From Emticicia sp031378345 (GTDB taxonomy: Bacteria; Bacteroidota; Bacteroidia; Cytophagales; Spirosomataceae): DNA of 64,000 nucleotides. Under the pieces are notes generated by a model, which worked only from the letters and a program-made list of their open reading frames with translations, was not told the DNA's origin and did no database searches. The stretch is taken from assembly GCA_031378345.1 (NCBI GenBank), contig JANNDY010000088.1, positions 1-64,000 on the forward strand, given 5' to 3'. A program made the translations under genes and the position numbers. Shown piece after piece: positions 34,012-42,774 of this stretch; position 1 is the stretch's first letter; each line of letters starts with the position of its first letter.

Positions 34012-36330
34012 ATGATAAAAAGTAAATATAAGTTCTTTCGACAGCTCGACTTCATGGATTGTGGACCAACTTGTCTTAGAATGGTTTCGGCATTTTATGG
34101 TCGAGATTATTCCTTAGATTTTCTACGTGCAAACTCATTTATTACTCGACAAGGGGTTAGCCTTTTAGGAATAAGCGATGCTGCCGAAAAAATAGGTTTT
34201 AAAACTTTGTCTGCAAAACTCTCTTACGACCAGTTGGTAGAAGAAGCACCAATGCCATGTATTTTACATTGGAATCAAGAACACTTTGTGGTGCTTTATG
34301 ATGTATCAGAACCTTCATGGTATGACAAAATTAGAGGAAAAACACAAGACCAACTGCTCATTGCAGACCCAGGACATGACCTGATTTGGGTGGATAAAGA
34401 TACGTTCTTGAAATGCTGGATAAGTACATCAGACAACAAAGGAGTTGGATTACTTATCGAACCGACCAATCAATTTTACGAAAACTCCGAAGAAAAAAAA
34501 GATGAAGCATTGGGCTTCAACTTCCTTTTTCAATACCTAAAACCTTACAAAAAATACATAGTGCAGATAGCACTCGGAATGCTTTTTAGTAGTCTTTTGA
34601 GTATGATTTTCCCATTTCTTACACAAAGTTTGGTAGATTATGGCATTCACAGACAAAATTTTGATTTTATACACCTAATTTTAGTTTCACAACTTGTGCT
34701 ATTTCTCGGTGGAATGGCGGTCGATTTGATACGAAACTGGATATTGCTACATATCAATAGCCGAATGAGCGTTTCGATTATTTCTAATTTTTTATTGAAA
34801 TTGATGCGATTACCCATCAATTACTTTGAATCTAAAAATATAGGTGATATTTCGCAACGCATCAATGACCATCACCGAATAGAATCTTTTCTTACAGGTT
34901 CCACACTCCAAACGTTATTTTCGTTTGTAAATCTCATTGTTTTCTCTATTGTTTTAGGATTTTATAATACCAAAATTCTTGCTGTATTTATCTTTGGAAG
35001 TGTATTATCAATTGTTTGGGTAGTATTATTTCTAAAAAAACGAAAAGAATTAGATTATAAAAGATTTCAAAGACTGAGAGAAAATCAAAATAGTATTTAT
35101 GAGTTGATAACAGGTATGCAGGAAATCAAACTCAATAATTGTGAGCGTGCAAGGCGTTGGGAATGGGAGCGAATTCAGGCAAAATTATTTAAAATAAATA
35201 TCAAAAGCCTTTCATTGGAGCAATATCAAGAGGTCGGTTCGACTTTTATGACACAACTCAAAAATATCCTTATCTCATATATTGCAGCTACCGAAGTAAT
35301 GAATAATCATATTACACTTGGTATAATGTTGAGTATTTCATATATCGTAGGGCAATTAAACTCGCCACTTTCTCAAATAATTAGGTTTATGCGGAGCATT
35401 CAAGATGCTAAAATAAGTTTAGACCGATTAGCCGAAATTCATAATCGTCCTGATGAGGAAGTTGACCAAGAAGAAATGCTCGGCAAAGCTATTTCTGCCG
35501 ACTTAGATGAAGACGAATCAGATGAAAAACTTCACTATATGGAAGAAGTAGAAGAAGGGAGAATTCTAAACGGAATGATTTCAAGTAGAAAAGGAATAAC
35601 ACTTAAAAATGTTTCTTTTAGGTATGGAGGTACACAAAGCCCGTTAATTTTAAAAGATATTAGTGTGCATATTCCAGCAGGAAAAATTACAGCTATTGTT
35701 GGAGCAAGTGGCAGCGGAAAAACAACATTGCTCAAATTATTATTAAAATTTTACCCACCTGCTGAGGGGCAAATTTTAGTTAATGGTAATGATTTGAATG
35801 ACTTATCAGCACGTGAATGGAGAAAAAAATGCGGGACTGTCATGCAAGATGGCTATATCTTCTCGGACACGATTGCCCGAAACATTGCCGTTGATGGTGA
35901 TAAAATTGTTGAAAAAAAGCTCATAAATGCCGTAAAAGTAGCAAATATTCAAGATTATCTAAGAAAACTACCTTTGGGATTCACAACTAAAATCGGTAGC
36001 ACAGGTACTGGACTTAGCGGCGGACAAAAACAAAGAATATTTATTGCACGGGCAGTCTATAAAGACCCTCTATATATTTTCTTTGACGAAGCCACCAGTG
36101 CATTAGATGCTAACAACGAAAAGGTAATTATGAGGAATCTTGACGAATTTTTTAAAGGAAGAACAGTCATTGTAATTGCCCATAGGCTAAGTACAGTAAA
36201 ACACGCCGACCAAATAATTGTCATGGAAAACGGTGAAATTAAAGAAAAAGGTACTCATTCGCAACTTGCAGCCGATAAAGGATATTACTTTGAATTAGTC
36301 AAAAATCAATTAGAATTAGAAGCTGCATAA
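34012..36330 (+). CDS. Peptidase-containing ABC transporter (C39 domain), GG-leader exporter
   Basis: The 772-residue protein has an N-terminal C39 peptidase (about 1-140) with C17 in FMDCGPTC, H91 in QEHFVVLY and D119 in IADPG, all expected catalytic residues. Six membrane helices follow (about 180-460). The ATPase domain has Walker A GASGSGKTT, signature LSGGQKQR, Walker B YIFFDEAT and VIAHR. It should cut after the Gly-Gly of leaders and export the product. It is the only C39 protein in the window, so it probably handles the five lanthipeptides and the two peptides at 32365-32771. A charged acidic insert (about 480-520) precedes the ATPase. Confidence 0.9.
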   Translation: MIKSKYKFFRQLDFMDCGPTCLRMVSAFYGRDYSLDFLRANSFITRQGVSLLGISDAAEKIGFKTLSAKLSYDQLVEEAPMPCILHWNQEHFVVLYDVSEPSWYDKIRGKTQDQLLIADPGHDLIWVDKDTFLKCWISTSDNKGVGLLIEPTNQFYENSEEKKDEALGFNFLFQYLKPYKKYIVQIALGMLFSSLLSMIFPFLTQSLVDYGIHRQNFDFIHLILVSQLVLFLGGMAVDLIRNWILLHINSRMSVSIISNFLLKLMRLPINYFESKNIGDISQRINDHHRIESFLTGSTLQTLFSFVNLIVFSIVLGFYNTKILAVFIFGSVLSIVWVVLFLKKRKELDYKRFQRLRENQNSIYELITGMQEIKLNNCERARRWEWERIQAKLFKINIKSLSLEQYQEVGSTFMTQLKNILISYIAATEVMNNHITLGIMLSISYIVGQLNSPLSQIIRFMRSIQDAKISLDRLAEIHNRPDEEVDQEEMLGKAISADLDEDESDEKLHYMEEVEEGRILNGMISSRKGITLKNVSFRYGGTQSPLILKDISVHIPAGKITAIVGASGSGKTTLLKLLLKFYPPAEGQILVNGNDLNDLSAREWRKKCGTVMQDGYIFSDTIARNIAVDGDKIVEKKLINAVKVANIQDYLRKLPLGFTTKIGSTGTGLSGGQKQRIFIARAVYKDPLYIFFDEATSALDANNEKVIMRNLDEFFKGRTVIVIAHRLSTVKHADQIIVMENGEIKEKGTHSQLAADKGYYFELVKNQLELEAA

Positions 36331-36342
36331 AAAAATAAAACT

Positions 36343-37059
36343 ATGCCAAATAATGACTCAAACTACGAGCTTAGAAGCGAAGAAATCCAAGAAATCATTG
36401 GTCATGTACCCAATTGGCTAATCCGTTGGGGCATTTTGGTGATGCTCTCAATTCTTGTAATTTTTATTATCACTACTTATTGGATAAAATACCCAGACAT
36501 TACGCATGCAAAAGTAATGATAAACTCAACTATTCAACCTAAAAAAGTAAGTTGGTATAATTCTCCTCCGCTTGAGTATAAAATCTGTGTCCAAGATTCT
36601 CAAAACGTTAAAATTGGTGATACACTTTTGATTGAAACAAATTCACAAACAAAAGAAAAAATATATGAAACTACTCATGTGAGTGGCAGGGTAATCTTAT
36701 TGAGGGCTTCAGAAGATAATCCACGTAAATCTACTATTGTTGTCATTCCCTTTATCTCAGATTATGAAGTGCAACTAAACCTACCTATTATAGGTGTGGG
36801 AAAAGTAAAACAAGGTCAGCGTGTTCAGATAAAATTAGACCCGTATCCAGTAAACGAATTTGGTTATTTAGAAGGACGAATTGAAGCAGTAATTCCTTAT
36901 GCAATCGAAAATAATTATCGTGCAATAGTACATTTGAATAATGGCATGAAAACAACCAATGGCAAAATAATACCTTTGGCATATTATACCACAGGCAGTG
37001 CAGAAATAATGTTGGATGAAAAAAAACTTATTAGTAGATTCTTGGGTTTTGATTTTTAG
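36343..37059 (+). CDS. Short HlyD-type adaptor protein
   Basis: The 238-residue protein has a short cytoplasmic N-terminus, one membrane helix (about 27-50, WGILVMLSILVIFIITTYWI) and a periplasmic lipoyl/beta-barrel part (KIGDTLLIE, SGRVILL, VGKVKQGQRVQIKLDPYPVN). Usual HlyD/LcnD adaptors have about 400 residues with a long coiled-coil hairpin; here the hairpin is missing. It lies 12 bases after the C39 exporter and is the last gene of the plus operon. It probably links the exporter to an outer-membrane route in a shortened form. The reading frame is intact, so I treat it as functional. Confidence 0.75.
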   Translation: MPNNDSNYELRSEEIQEIIGHVPNWLIRWGILVMLSILVIFIITTYWIKYPDITHAKVMINSTIQPKKVSWYNSPPLEYKICVQDSQNVKIGDTLLIETNSQTKEKIYETTHVSGRVILLRASEDNPRKSTIVVIPFISDYEVQLNLPIIGVGKVKQGQRVQIKLDPYPVNEFGYLEGRIEAVIPYAIENNYRAIVHLNNGMKTTNGKIIPLAYYTTGSAEIMLDEKKLISRFLGFDF

Positions 37060-37156
37060 TGGAAAAATCTATTCAACTTGTTTTTAGATTATTTTGAGAT
37101 ATTTTGCCCAAGCAATAAATATTTCAAAATTTTCGATATAAAATCAAAATATTCTT

Positions 37157-37192
37157 GGCAATTTGGTGAAAAAAAATTTCTCAAATTTTGCC
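37157..37192 (+). repeat. Imperfect hairpin downstream of the plus RiPP operon
   Basis: GGCAATTTGGTGAAA pairs with TTTCTCAAATTTTGCC with one bulge and a few mismatches. It lies about 100 bases after the adaptor gene stop and before the main terminator. It may be a secondary terminator or a 3' end stabiliser. The rest of the 237-bp gap shows no gene. Confidence 0.35.
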
Positions 37193-37247
37193 GCCCTTTT
37201 TGCAAACCCATTTTGAGCGTTAGTGCTATTTTTTTTCCTACAATTTA

Positions 37248-37294
37248 ACAAAAGGAAGTAATCTTGAAAACGAGACTACTTCCTTTTGTTTTTG
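37248..37294 (+). terminator. Strong bidirectional terminator ending the plus RiPP operon
   Basis: ACAAAAGGAAGTA (37248-37260) pairs perfectly with TACTTCCTTTTGT (37277-37289), followed by TTTT. The A-rich 5' side means it can also stop transcription from the convergent NTF2-like gene, which ends at 37297. Confidence 0.8.
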
Positions 37295-37296
37295 AA

Positions 37297-37665
37297 CTAA
37301 TAAAAAAATTGTTCAGAAATTACCTTGCCATCTTTAACTTGGAATACACAAATTTCATTAATTTGACTTCTTCCACGTCCTTTGAATGTAGCATCTAATG
37401 AACATGAAATACTAAAATAATCTCCTCCGAAAATTGGGTCACCAAAAGAACCTCCATGTCTTTCTTCAATGGAAGATGCAAAATGTTTTCCTTTCTCAAG
37501 TACTGCTTCTTTACCTATTGCAGGTGGTACTTGAGAATGTGCTGGCTCATGGCTTGTAATTTCATTGCTGTAAAGCTCCTCTTGTACTTCTAAGATTTGC
37601 CCTTTGCGGCAAAGCTCTACTAATCTGTTAGCAACCTCTTGAATTGACATTGTTGTTTCTGCCAT
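37297..37665 (-). CDS. NTF2/SnoaL-like domain protein
   Basis: I take the start at 37665 (MAETTMSIQEVANRLVELCR); upstream in-frame ATGs give an unlikely basic extension. The 122-residue protein has the NTF2-like pattern: an N-terminal helix, YSNEITSHEP, a strand-rich middle (GGDYFSISCSLDATFKGRGR) and a closing EICVFQVKDGKVISEQFFY. Such proteins are small cone-shaped enzymes or ligand-binding domains of many functions. It follows the sigma factor gene on the same strand by 81 bases and may be part of its regulon or operon. The specific role is unknown. Confidence 0.7.
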   Translation of the reverse strand: MAETTMSIQEVANRLVELCRKGQILEVQEELYSNEITSHEPAHSQVPPAIGKEAVLEKGKHFASSIEERHGGSFGDPIFGGDYFSISCSLDATFKGRGRSQINEICVFQVKDGKVISEQFFY

Positions 37666-37746
37666 TTTTTTAATTTTTTTAAAGTGAATTAATTTGTTCA
37701 TTTTATTCTTTAGACACATGAGCCAATAAAATCGGTCGGAATTTCA

Positions 37747-38547
37747 CTAATTTTTTTCAAGATACTTGTCCATCGTTTGTTTTGAATGTTTTAGATGGAA
37801 CATTTGCAACTCTGATGCTCTTGAATTATATGGGTCAATTCCCTTTACAATTTCCATCCTTAAATCAAATAATTCTTCCTTGCTTTTAGATTCTGCTTCC
37901 TTGGTCATTTCAATTCTCATTAATTCATTTTGAAGTTCTTGTTTTGGGTTAAAAAGTCCATTTAGTTCACTACACTGATGACAAAAACCAAGTTTGCTGA
38001 CTAATGAACATCGGTTATCAAAAATATCCGTCATTTTTTGTCTGCTTGAAAACAATAAGTGTTTTACAACACCTTCCGTTAGTTCCAAAATCGCAGCAAT
38101 TTCACTTATTTTAAACTCATAAATTTCTTTGAGCAAAAGGGCAACTTGCTGTTCGATGAGCAATGACTTCCCAATACATGAAAAGCAAAAAGCAATATGT
38201 TCTCTGATTTCAAACTCTCCGTGTAGTGATGTTGAATTTATTTCCATCATTTTACCAATTAAATCTGGCGATTTTAGTGCTTCTTCTTTACTAATATCAG
38301 TTACATTTTCTGGCCAAAGTTTTTTGGAACGTAGAAAATTTTTGCAAAGATTTGATGCTATGGCAAAAATCCAAGTTTTTAATGACGAGTTTCCTTTAAA
38401 TGTTTGAATGTTTTGAAATGACTTAATAAATGTTTCTTGAATGAGGTCTTCGGTGTCTTCAACACTTGCTGTCAAGCTTAAAACAAAAGATTTAAGTTGT
38501 GGTCTAACTTTCTCGAATTCATCGGTAAGTGTTTTTTCAGTTGTCAT
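37747..38547 (-). CDS. ECF-type RNA polymerase sigma factor with C-terminal extension
   Basis: The 266-residue protein has sigma region 2 (about 10-80, DLIQETFIKSFQNIQTFKGN then SLKTWIFAIASNLCKNFLRS) and region 4 (about 125-175, EISEIAAILELTEGVVKHLL-like). A C-terminal extension of about 80 residues begins with a Cys cluster (FCHQC) and continues as a Glu/Lys-rich helix. FCFSC between regions 2 and 4 adds two more Cys, so metal- or redox-linked control is possible. No anti-sigma gene is adjacent. It probably directs transcription of a small stress or envelope regulon that could include the NTF2-like gene. Confidence 0.75.
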   Translation of the reverse strand: MTTEKTLTDEFEKVRPQLKSFVLSLTASVEDTEDLIQETFIKSFQNIQTFKGNSSLKTWIFAIASNLCKNFLRSKKLWPENVTDISKEEALKSPDLIGKMMEINSTSLHGEFEIREHIAFCFSCIGKSLLIEQQVALLLKEIYEFKISEIAAILELTEGVVKHLLFSSRQKMTDIFDNRCSLVSKLGFCHQCSELNGLFNPKQELQNELMRIEMTKEAESKSKEELFDLRMEIVKGIDPYNSRASELQMFHLKHSKQTMDKYLEKN

Positions 38548-38640
38548 ATTTTACTTGTCTTTGTTAAAGTTAGGATTATGCAAAATGTTTCAAGTTCGCA
38601 GGCATCGCTTAGCACAATGCATAAATATAGATGATTAATT

Positions 38641-39204
38641 TTATTGAACTTCCCCTTTTTTAAATTTCAAAAATAAGCCTATCATTCCATCGTGCCATTT
38701 ACTTTTCCAAGGATTGCCATATTGTCGAAATCCAAGTTTTTCAAGCACTTTCGCCATCGGATTATTGAAATATAACTCTGTGGTTGCCAAAATATTTTCG
38801 TTCATTTTATCAATTAGCAAAAGTCGAGAAATAGTCGTAGATATGCCAAGATTCCTGAAAGACTCATTTACATAAAAATAGCCCAATTCTAAAGCAAAAA
38901 CTCCTTCAATAGCATTTAAATTAGCTTTTTCAAATCCCAAACTTTCATTTAATTTTAAAGCCCCAATGCCGATGAGCGTTTCGTTGGCATAACAAAAAAT
39001 GATTTTACTACTCATTTTTAACTTTTCAATGCTTGGAATTGTAACTTTTTTTTGCCTTTTCAAATGTTCGATAAAGGTTTCTGCAATACCGTTAGTGATA
39101 TCACTATTTTCAATTATTAGATAAGTAAATGTTTCCAATTTTAGAAGATTATGGTTTTTATTAATTAAAAGTACTTGTTTTATAATAGTTTTTCTCATTT
39201 TCAA
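38641..39204 (-). CDS. GNAT-family N-acetyltransferase
   Basis: The 187-residue protein has the GNAT fold signatures: ETLIGIGALKL (beta strands 2-3), ALELGYFYVNESFRNLGIST, where R-N-L-G-I-S is the acetyl-CoA pyrophosphate loop, and NPMAKVLEKLGFRQYGNPW, the usual C-terminal motif. It should transfer an acetyl group from acetyl-CoA to an amine; the substrate is unknown. Two ATGs at 39204 and 39198 are equally plausible starts. A 93-base gap separates it from the sigma factor gene. Confidence 0.75.
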   Translation of the reverse strand: MKMRKTIIKQVLLINKNHNLLKLETFTYLIIENSDITNGIAETFIEHLKRQKKVTIPSIEKLKMSSKIIFCYANETLIGIGALKLNESLGFEKANLNAIEGVFALELGYFYVNESFRNLGISTTISRLLLIDKMNENILATTELYFNNPMAKVLEKLGFRQYGNPWKSKWHDGMIGLFLKFKKGEVQ

Positions 39205-39406
39205 AATTAAGAATTTGTGAAATTTTTCATGGACAATGCTTTATACAATTTTAACAAAAACATAACAATCCTTCAATAACCTTCATATTATCATAACCTA
39301 CACTTTATATCAAGTTTACATTACATCACCACCTTTGCACCATCAAAACTTACTGCTTTTAGACTTTGAAAGTAGTAAATTATAAACCCCAAAAATCCAA
39401 ATTTTT
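39205..39406 (+). promoter_or_regulatory. Upstream region of the SusC gene with a -7-like element
   Basis: CACCTTTGCAC at 39330-39340 resembles the common Bacteroidota -7 sequence TACCTTTGCA with one mismatch and lies about 75 bases before the SusC start. No convincing -33 box is visible. Nothing else is apparent in this 200-base gap. Confidence 0.35.
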
Positions 39407-42400
39407 ATGAACAAATCTCTACTTAAAGCCCAATTTTTAGGCTTTTCAAGAATTTTGTTTTTGTTGATGTTGGCTGTAATGTACGCCAATGCTCAAATCC
39501 AAAATGTCAATGGCAAAATTTCTGCTCCAAACGGAGACCCGATTCCGGGTGTAAGTGTATTAGTAAAAGGAACGAATCAAGGCACAAATTCTGATGCCAC
39601 AGGAAACTACAAAATCGCTGGCGTTACGCCTCGTTCGGTATTAGTTTTCTCTGCAATTGGATTTCTTTCGCAAGAACAAACCGTTGGTAATCAGTCAGTT
39701 ATCAATGTGAAATTTGAAGAAGATACCAAAACTTTGAACGAAGTGGTAGTAACGGCTTTGGGTATCAAAAAAGATGTTCGCCGCATTGGTGTTGCCATTC
39801 AAAGTGTTGATGGTGCATCTATTATTAAGGCACGTGAACCAAATGCTATCAATGCTTTGGCAGGAAAAGTGGCAGGCTTAACAGTCGGAATTCAGCAAGA
39901 ATTACTTCGCAAACCAAATTTGTCTTTGCGTGGAAATAGCGAAGTATTATTTGTTGTTGATGGTGTGCCAATCAATTCGGATACTTGGAATATCAGCCCC
40001 GACGACATTGAAACTTACTCGGTTTTGAAAGGTGCTTCGGCATCAGCCTTATATGGTTTTCGTGGAAAAAATGGTGCAATTTTGATAACAACTAAGCGTG
40101 GCTCGAAAGATAAACGTGGATTTTCGGTTGAAGTCAATTCTTCAACAATGGCAGAAAATGGTTTTTATGCTATTCCGAAAGTGCAAGACGAATATGGCCC
40201 TGGCGACCACGGACGTTATGCTTTTGGTGATGGAAAAGGTGGTGGTTTGAACGATGGTGATTATGATGGAGGTTGGGGACCAAAATTTGAAGGTCAGCTA
40301 ATTCCTCAATACGATAGTCCGATTGACCCAGTTACTGGAAAAAGAACAAGCACGCCTTGGACAGCTCGTGGAGTTGACAACATGGAGCGTTTTTTACAAA
40401 CTGGTATTCTTTCAACCAATAATATTTCGGTGGCTTCGTCGGGCGATAAGTATAATTTGCGTTTCTCGACTTCACAGATTTCGCAACGTGGAATCGTTCC
40501 AAACACAAAGTTGAATATAAGTAATTTCAACTTATCGTCTGACTATAAATTCTCAGAAAAACTCTCATTTTCTTCAAATTTACAGTATAATCGTCAATAT
40601 ACGCCAAATATTCCTGATGTAAATTATGGACCAAACTCCATCATTTACAACATCACGCTTTGGGCTGGTGCTGACTGGAATATAGACGATATGCGTAATT
40701 ATTGGCAGGAAGGAAAGGAAGGCACGCAACAGATTTATGCAGAATATCAGCGTTACAACAATCCTTATTTTATGAGTTATGAGTGGTTGCGTGGACACCA
40801 AAAATCTGATATTATTGGTCAAGCGGCACTTACTTATAAGTTTACTGATTATTTGGAAGCATCACTTCGCTCGCAAATCACAACTTGGAATCTATTCCGA
40901 AGTGAAAAAATGCCTTATTCGGCAGGTTCTTATGGACGTGATGAGCGTCGTGGAGATTACCGTGAAGACCGCCGCAATTTGTTTGAAAACAATACTGATG
41001 TGTTGGTAAAATTCGACAAAGATTTGGCGAAAGGTTTAAATACGAAAATTTGGGCTGGTGGAAACATTCGTACATTTGAGTACAATTCACAATATGGCTC
41101 AACAGATTATTTGAATGTTCCAGGTTTGTATAATTTCAATAATTCTTCTAATCCAGTACGTACAGCCAATTTTGCTTCGGCAATGCGTGTAAATTCAGCT
41201 TATTATTCTGCAGATTTTACCTTGAAAAACATCTTGACACTTTCTACAACGGGTCGTGTTGATAAACTTTCTACTTTGCCAACGGGCAATAACACTTTCT
41301 TCTATCCATCGGTTGCTTTGGCTACTGTTGTGTCGGATTACGTAAATGTTCCTTCATTTATTTCTTTCTTGAAACTTCGTGCATCTTATGCCAATGTAAA
41401 AGATGGCTTGACTCGCTCAACCATCGGCACAACTCCTGCACTCACTGGCGACGGAAATCCAATTGGCTATGGCGACCAATATTACTCGCCTTATGATGGT
41501 CCAGCTTATAGCAATGCAGCGGTATATTCTACACCATTTGCTTATAATAATCAACCTGCCGGTTATTTTACTGGTACTTTAAATAATCCATTATTGAAAC
41601 CAAGTTCAACTTCACAAACCGAAATTGGTCTTGATTTTAGAGTGCTTCGCAACCGCATCGGGTTAGACCTTACTTATTTTATTTCGGACGAAGGTCCACG
41701 AATTTTCTCTTTACCGATTTCTACGGCTACTGGTTATAGCTCGGCATTGGTAAATGGAATCAAAACTCAAAAAACAGGTTGGGAGTTAGCCATTACAGGT
41801 TCGCCAATTAAAAACACGAATGGTTTCAATTGGGACGTAGTTGCCAATTACTCAACTTTTAAAGAAGTTTTGACAGAAATTTACGAAGGAGTTAATAGTT
41901 TGAACCAATTCTTCAAAGTTGGCGATAGATTAGACAAATTCTACGGACGAGCTTTTGCAAAAACTCCACAAGGCGAAATCATCAATGATGCTTCTGGTCG
42001 CCCTGTTTATTCGCCAGTAAATCAATTTTTAGGGTACGTAAATCCTAAGTTTGTTTTTGGTATTAATAATAAATTTAGTTACAAAAATATCAACCTAAGT
42101 TTCCAATTTGATGGGCGTATTGGAGGCGTAATTTCTAATTATATTCAACGTCAAACTTATCGTGGCGGTCGCCATATCGGAACTACCGAAGGCGAAATGG
42201 GCGTGGCTCGTTACCAAGATTATTTGGGTGTAAAAGCTTATACTGGTCAAGGTGTGCAGGTTTCAAACAATATTCCATTAAAATTTGATGCAGATGGAAA
42301 TATTACAAATTATTCTGAACTACAATTTACACCAAATGCAACCAAGCAATTTGTACAAGATTGGGTAAGTCGTTTTTATAATTCTGACGAAGGAAACTTA

Positions 42401-42664
42401 ATGAGTCGCTCATTCGGAATGTTGCGTGAAGTAGTTGTAGGCTTCAATATGCCAGAAAAATGGATGGGCAAAAGAATCAAAAACGCCTCAGTTTCATTGG
42501 TTGGCAGAAACTTACTTTATTTTGCCGAAAAGAAAGATATTGACCTAAATCAATATGTTGCGGGTGGTGGTTCTGGTTCAAATCAATACAGTTCAAGTGG
42601 AGCGTCTGGAACTCAAACTCCATCAACAAAAAGATATGGTATAAATTTAAACTTTACATTTTAA
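39407..42664 (+). CDS. SusC/RagA-type TonB-linked outer-membrane protein
   Basis: The 1,085-residue protein has a signal peptide ending near NAQIQ, a carboxypeptidase-regulatory-like domain (about 32-115, VNGKISAPNGDPIPGVSVLV), the SusC signature plug (about 120-235, TLNEVVVTALGIKKDVRRIG, ASALYGFRGKNGAILITTKR) and a C-terminal barrel ending NLNFTF. SusC proteins form lidded import complexes with SusD lipoproteins, and the partner follows at 42775. Nearby phosphatase and phosphonate genes suggest a phosphorus-containing or oligomeric organic substrate rather than a glycan; no glycoside hydrolase is present. The substrate is inference. Confidence 0.9.
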   Translation: MNKSLLKAQFLGFSRILFLLMLAVMYANAQIQNVNGKISAPNGDPIPGVSVLVKGTNQGTNSDATGNYKIAGVTPRSVLVFSAIGFLSQEQTVGNQSVINVKFEEDTKTLNEVVVTALGIKKDVRRIGVAIQSVDGASIIKAREPNAINALAGKVAGLTVGIQQELLRKPNLSLRGNSEVLFVVDGVPINSDTWNISPDDIETYSVLKGASASALYGFRGKNGAILITTKRGSKDKRGFSVEVNSSTMAENGFYAIPKVQDEYGPGDHGRYAFGDGKGGGLNDGDYDGGWGPKFEGQLIPQYDSPIDPVTGKRTSTPWTARGVDNMERFLQTGILSTNNISVASSGDKYNLRFSTSQISQRGIVPNTKLNISNFNLSSDYKFSEKLSFSSNLQYNRQYTPNIPDVNYGPNSIIYNITLWAGADWNIDDMRNYWQEGKEGTQQIYAEYQRYNNPYFMSYEWLRGHQKSDIIGQAALTYKFTDYLEASLRSQITTWNLFRSEKMPYSAGSYGRDERRGDYREDRRNLFENNTDVLVKFDKDLAKGLNTKIWAGGNIRTFEYNSQYGSTDYLNVPGLYNFNNSSNPVRTANFASAMRVNSAYYSADFTLKNILTLSTTGRVDKLSTLPTGNNTFFYPSVALATVVSDYVNVPSFISFLKLRASYANVKDGLTRSTIGTTPALTGDGNPIGYGDQYYSPYDGPAYSNAAVYSTPFAYNNQPAGYFTGTLNNPLLKPSSTSQTEIGLDFRVLRNRIGLDLTYFISDEGPRIFSLPISTATGYSSALVNGIKTQKTGWELAITGSPIKNTNGFNWDVVANYSTFKEVLTEIYEGVNSLNQFFKVGDRLDKFYGRAFAKTPQGEIINDASGRPVYSPVNQFLGYVNPKFVFGINNKFSYKNINLSFQFDGRIGGVISNYIQRQTYRGGRHIGTTEGEMGVARYQDYLGVKAYTGQGVQVSNNIPLKFDADGNITNYSELQFTPNATKQFVQDWVSRFYNSDEGNLMSRSFGMLREVVVGFNMPEKWMGKRIKNASVSLVGRNLLYFAEKKDIDLNQYVAGGGSGSNQYSSSGASGTQTPSTKRYGINLNFTF

Positions 42665-42762
42665 AACCCATATCCCCAACAGGGGAAAGGGAATTAAATA
42701 ATTCATTGAAAATATTTTCCTTCTTTAGCCCTCCCTTTTGGGGAGGGTTGGGTGGGGTTTAA
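42665..42762. repeat. Intergenic GC-rich palindromic repeat of the Bacteroidota type
   Basis: The gap between susC and susD holds CCCTCCC (42729-42735) pairing with GGGAGGG (42741-42747), an outer GTTGGGTGGGGTTT, and a left part AAACCCATATCCCCAACAGG. The ends are roughly inverted relative to each other. This G/C-run composition stands out in an AT-rich region. I recognise it as the kind of short interspersed repeat seen in many Bacteroidota genomes. Between co-transcribed genes it may also tune susD expression. Confidence 0.55.
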
Positions 42763-42774
42763 AACTCAAAAAAA

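Noticed and set aside
36343..37059. Treating the short HlyD gene as a frameshifted pseudogene
   Set aside because: The frame is clean, starts 12 bases after the exporter and ends before terminator structures. No leftover coiled-coil coding sequence is visible in the downstream gap.
42665..42762. Rho-independent terminator between susC and susD
   Set aside because: The GC stem is not followed by a T-run suited to termination, and the SusC/SusD genes are expected to be co-transcribed; the text matches a dispersed repeat better.
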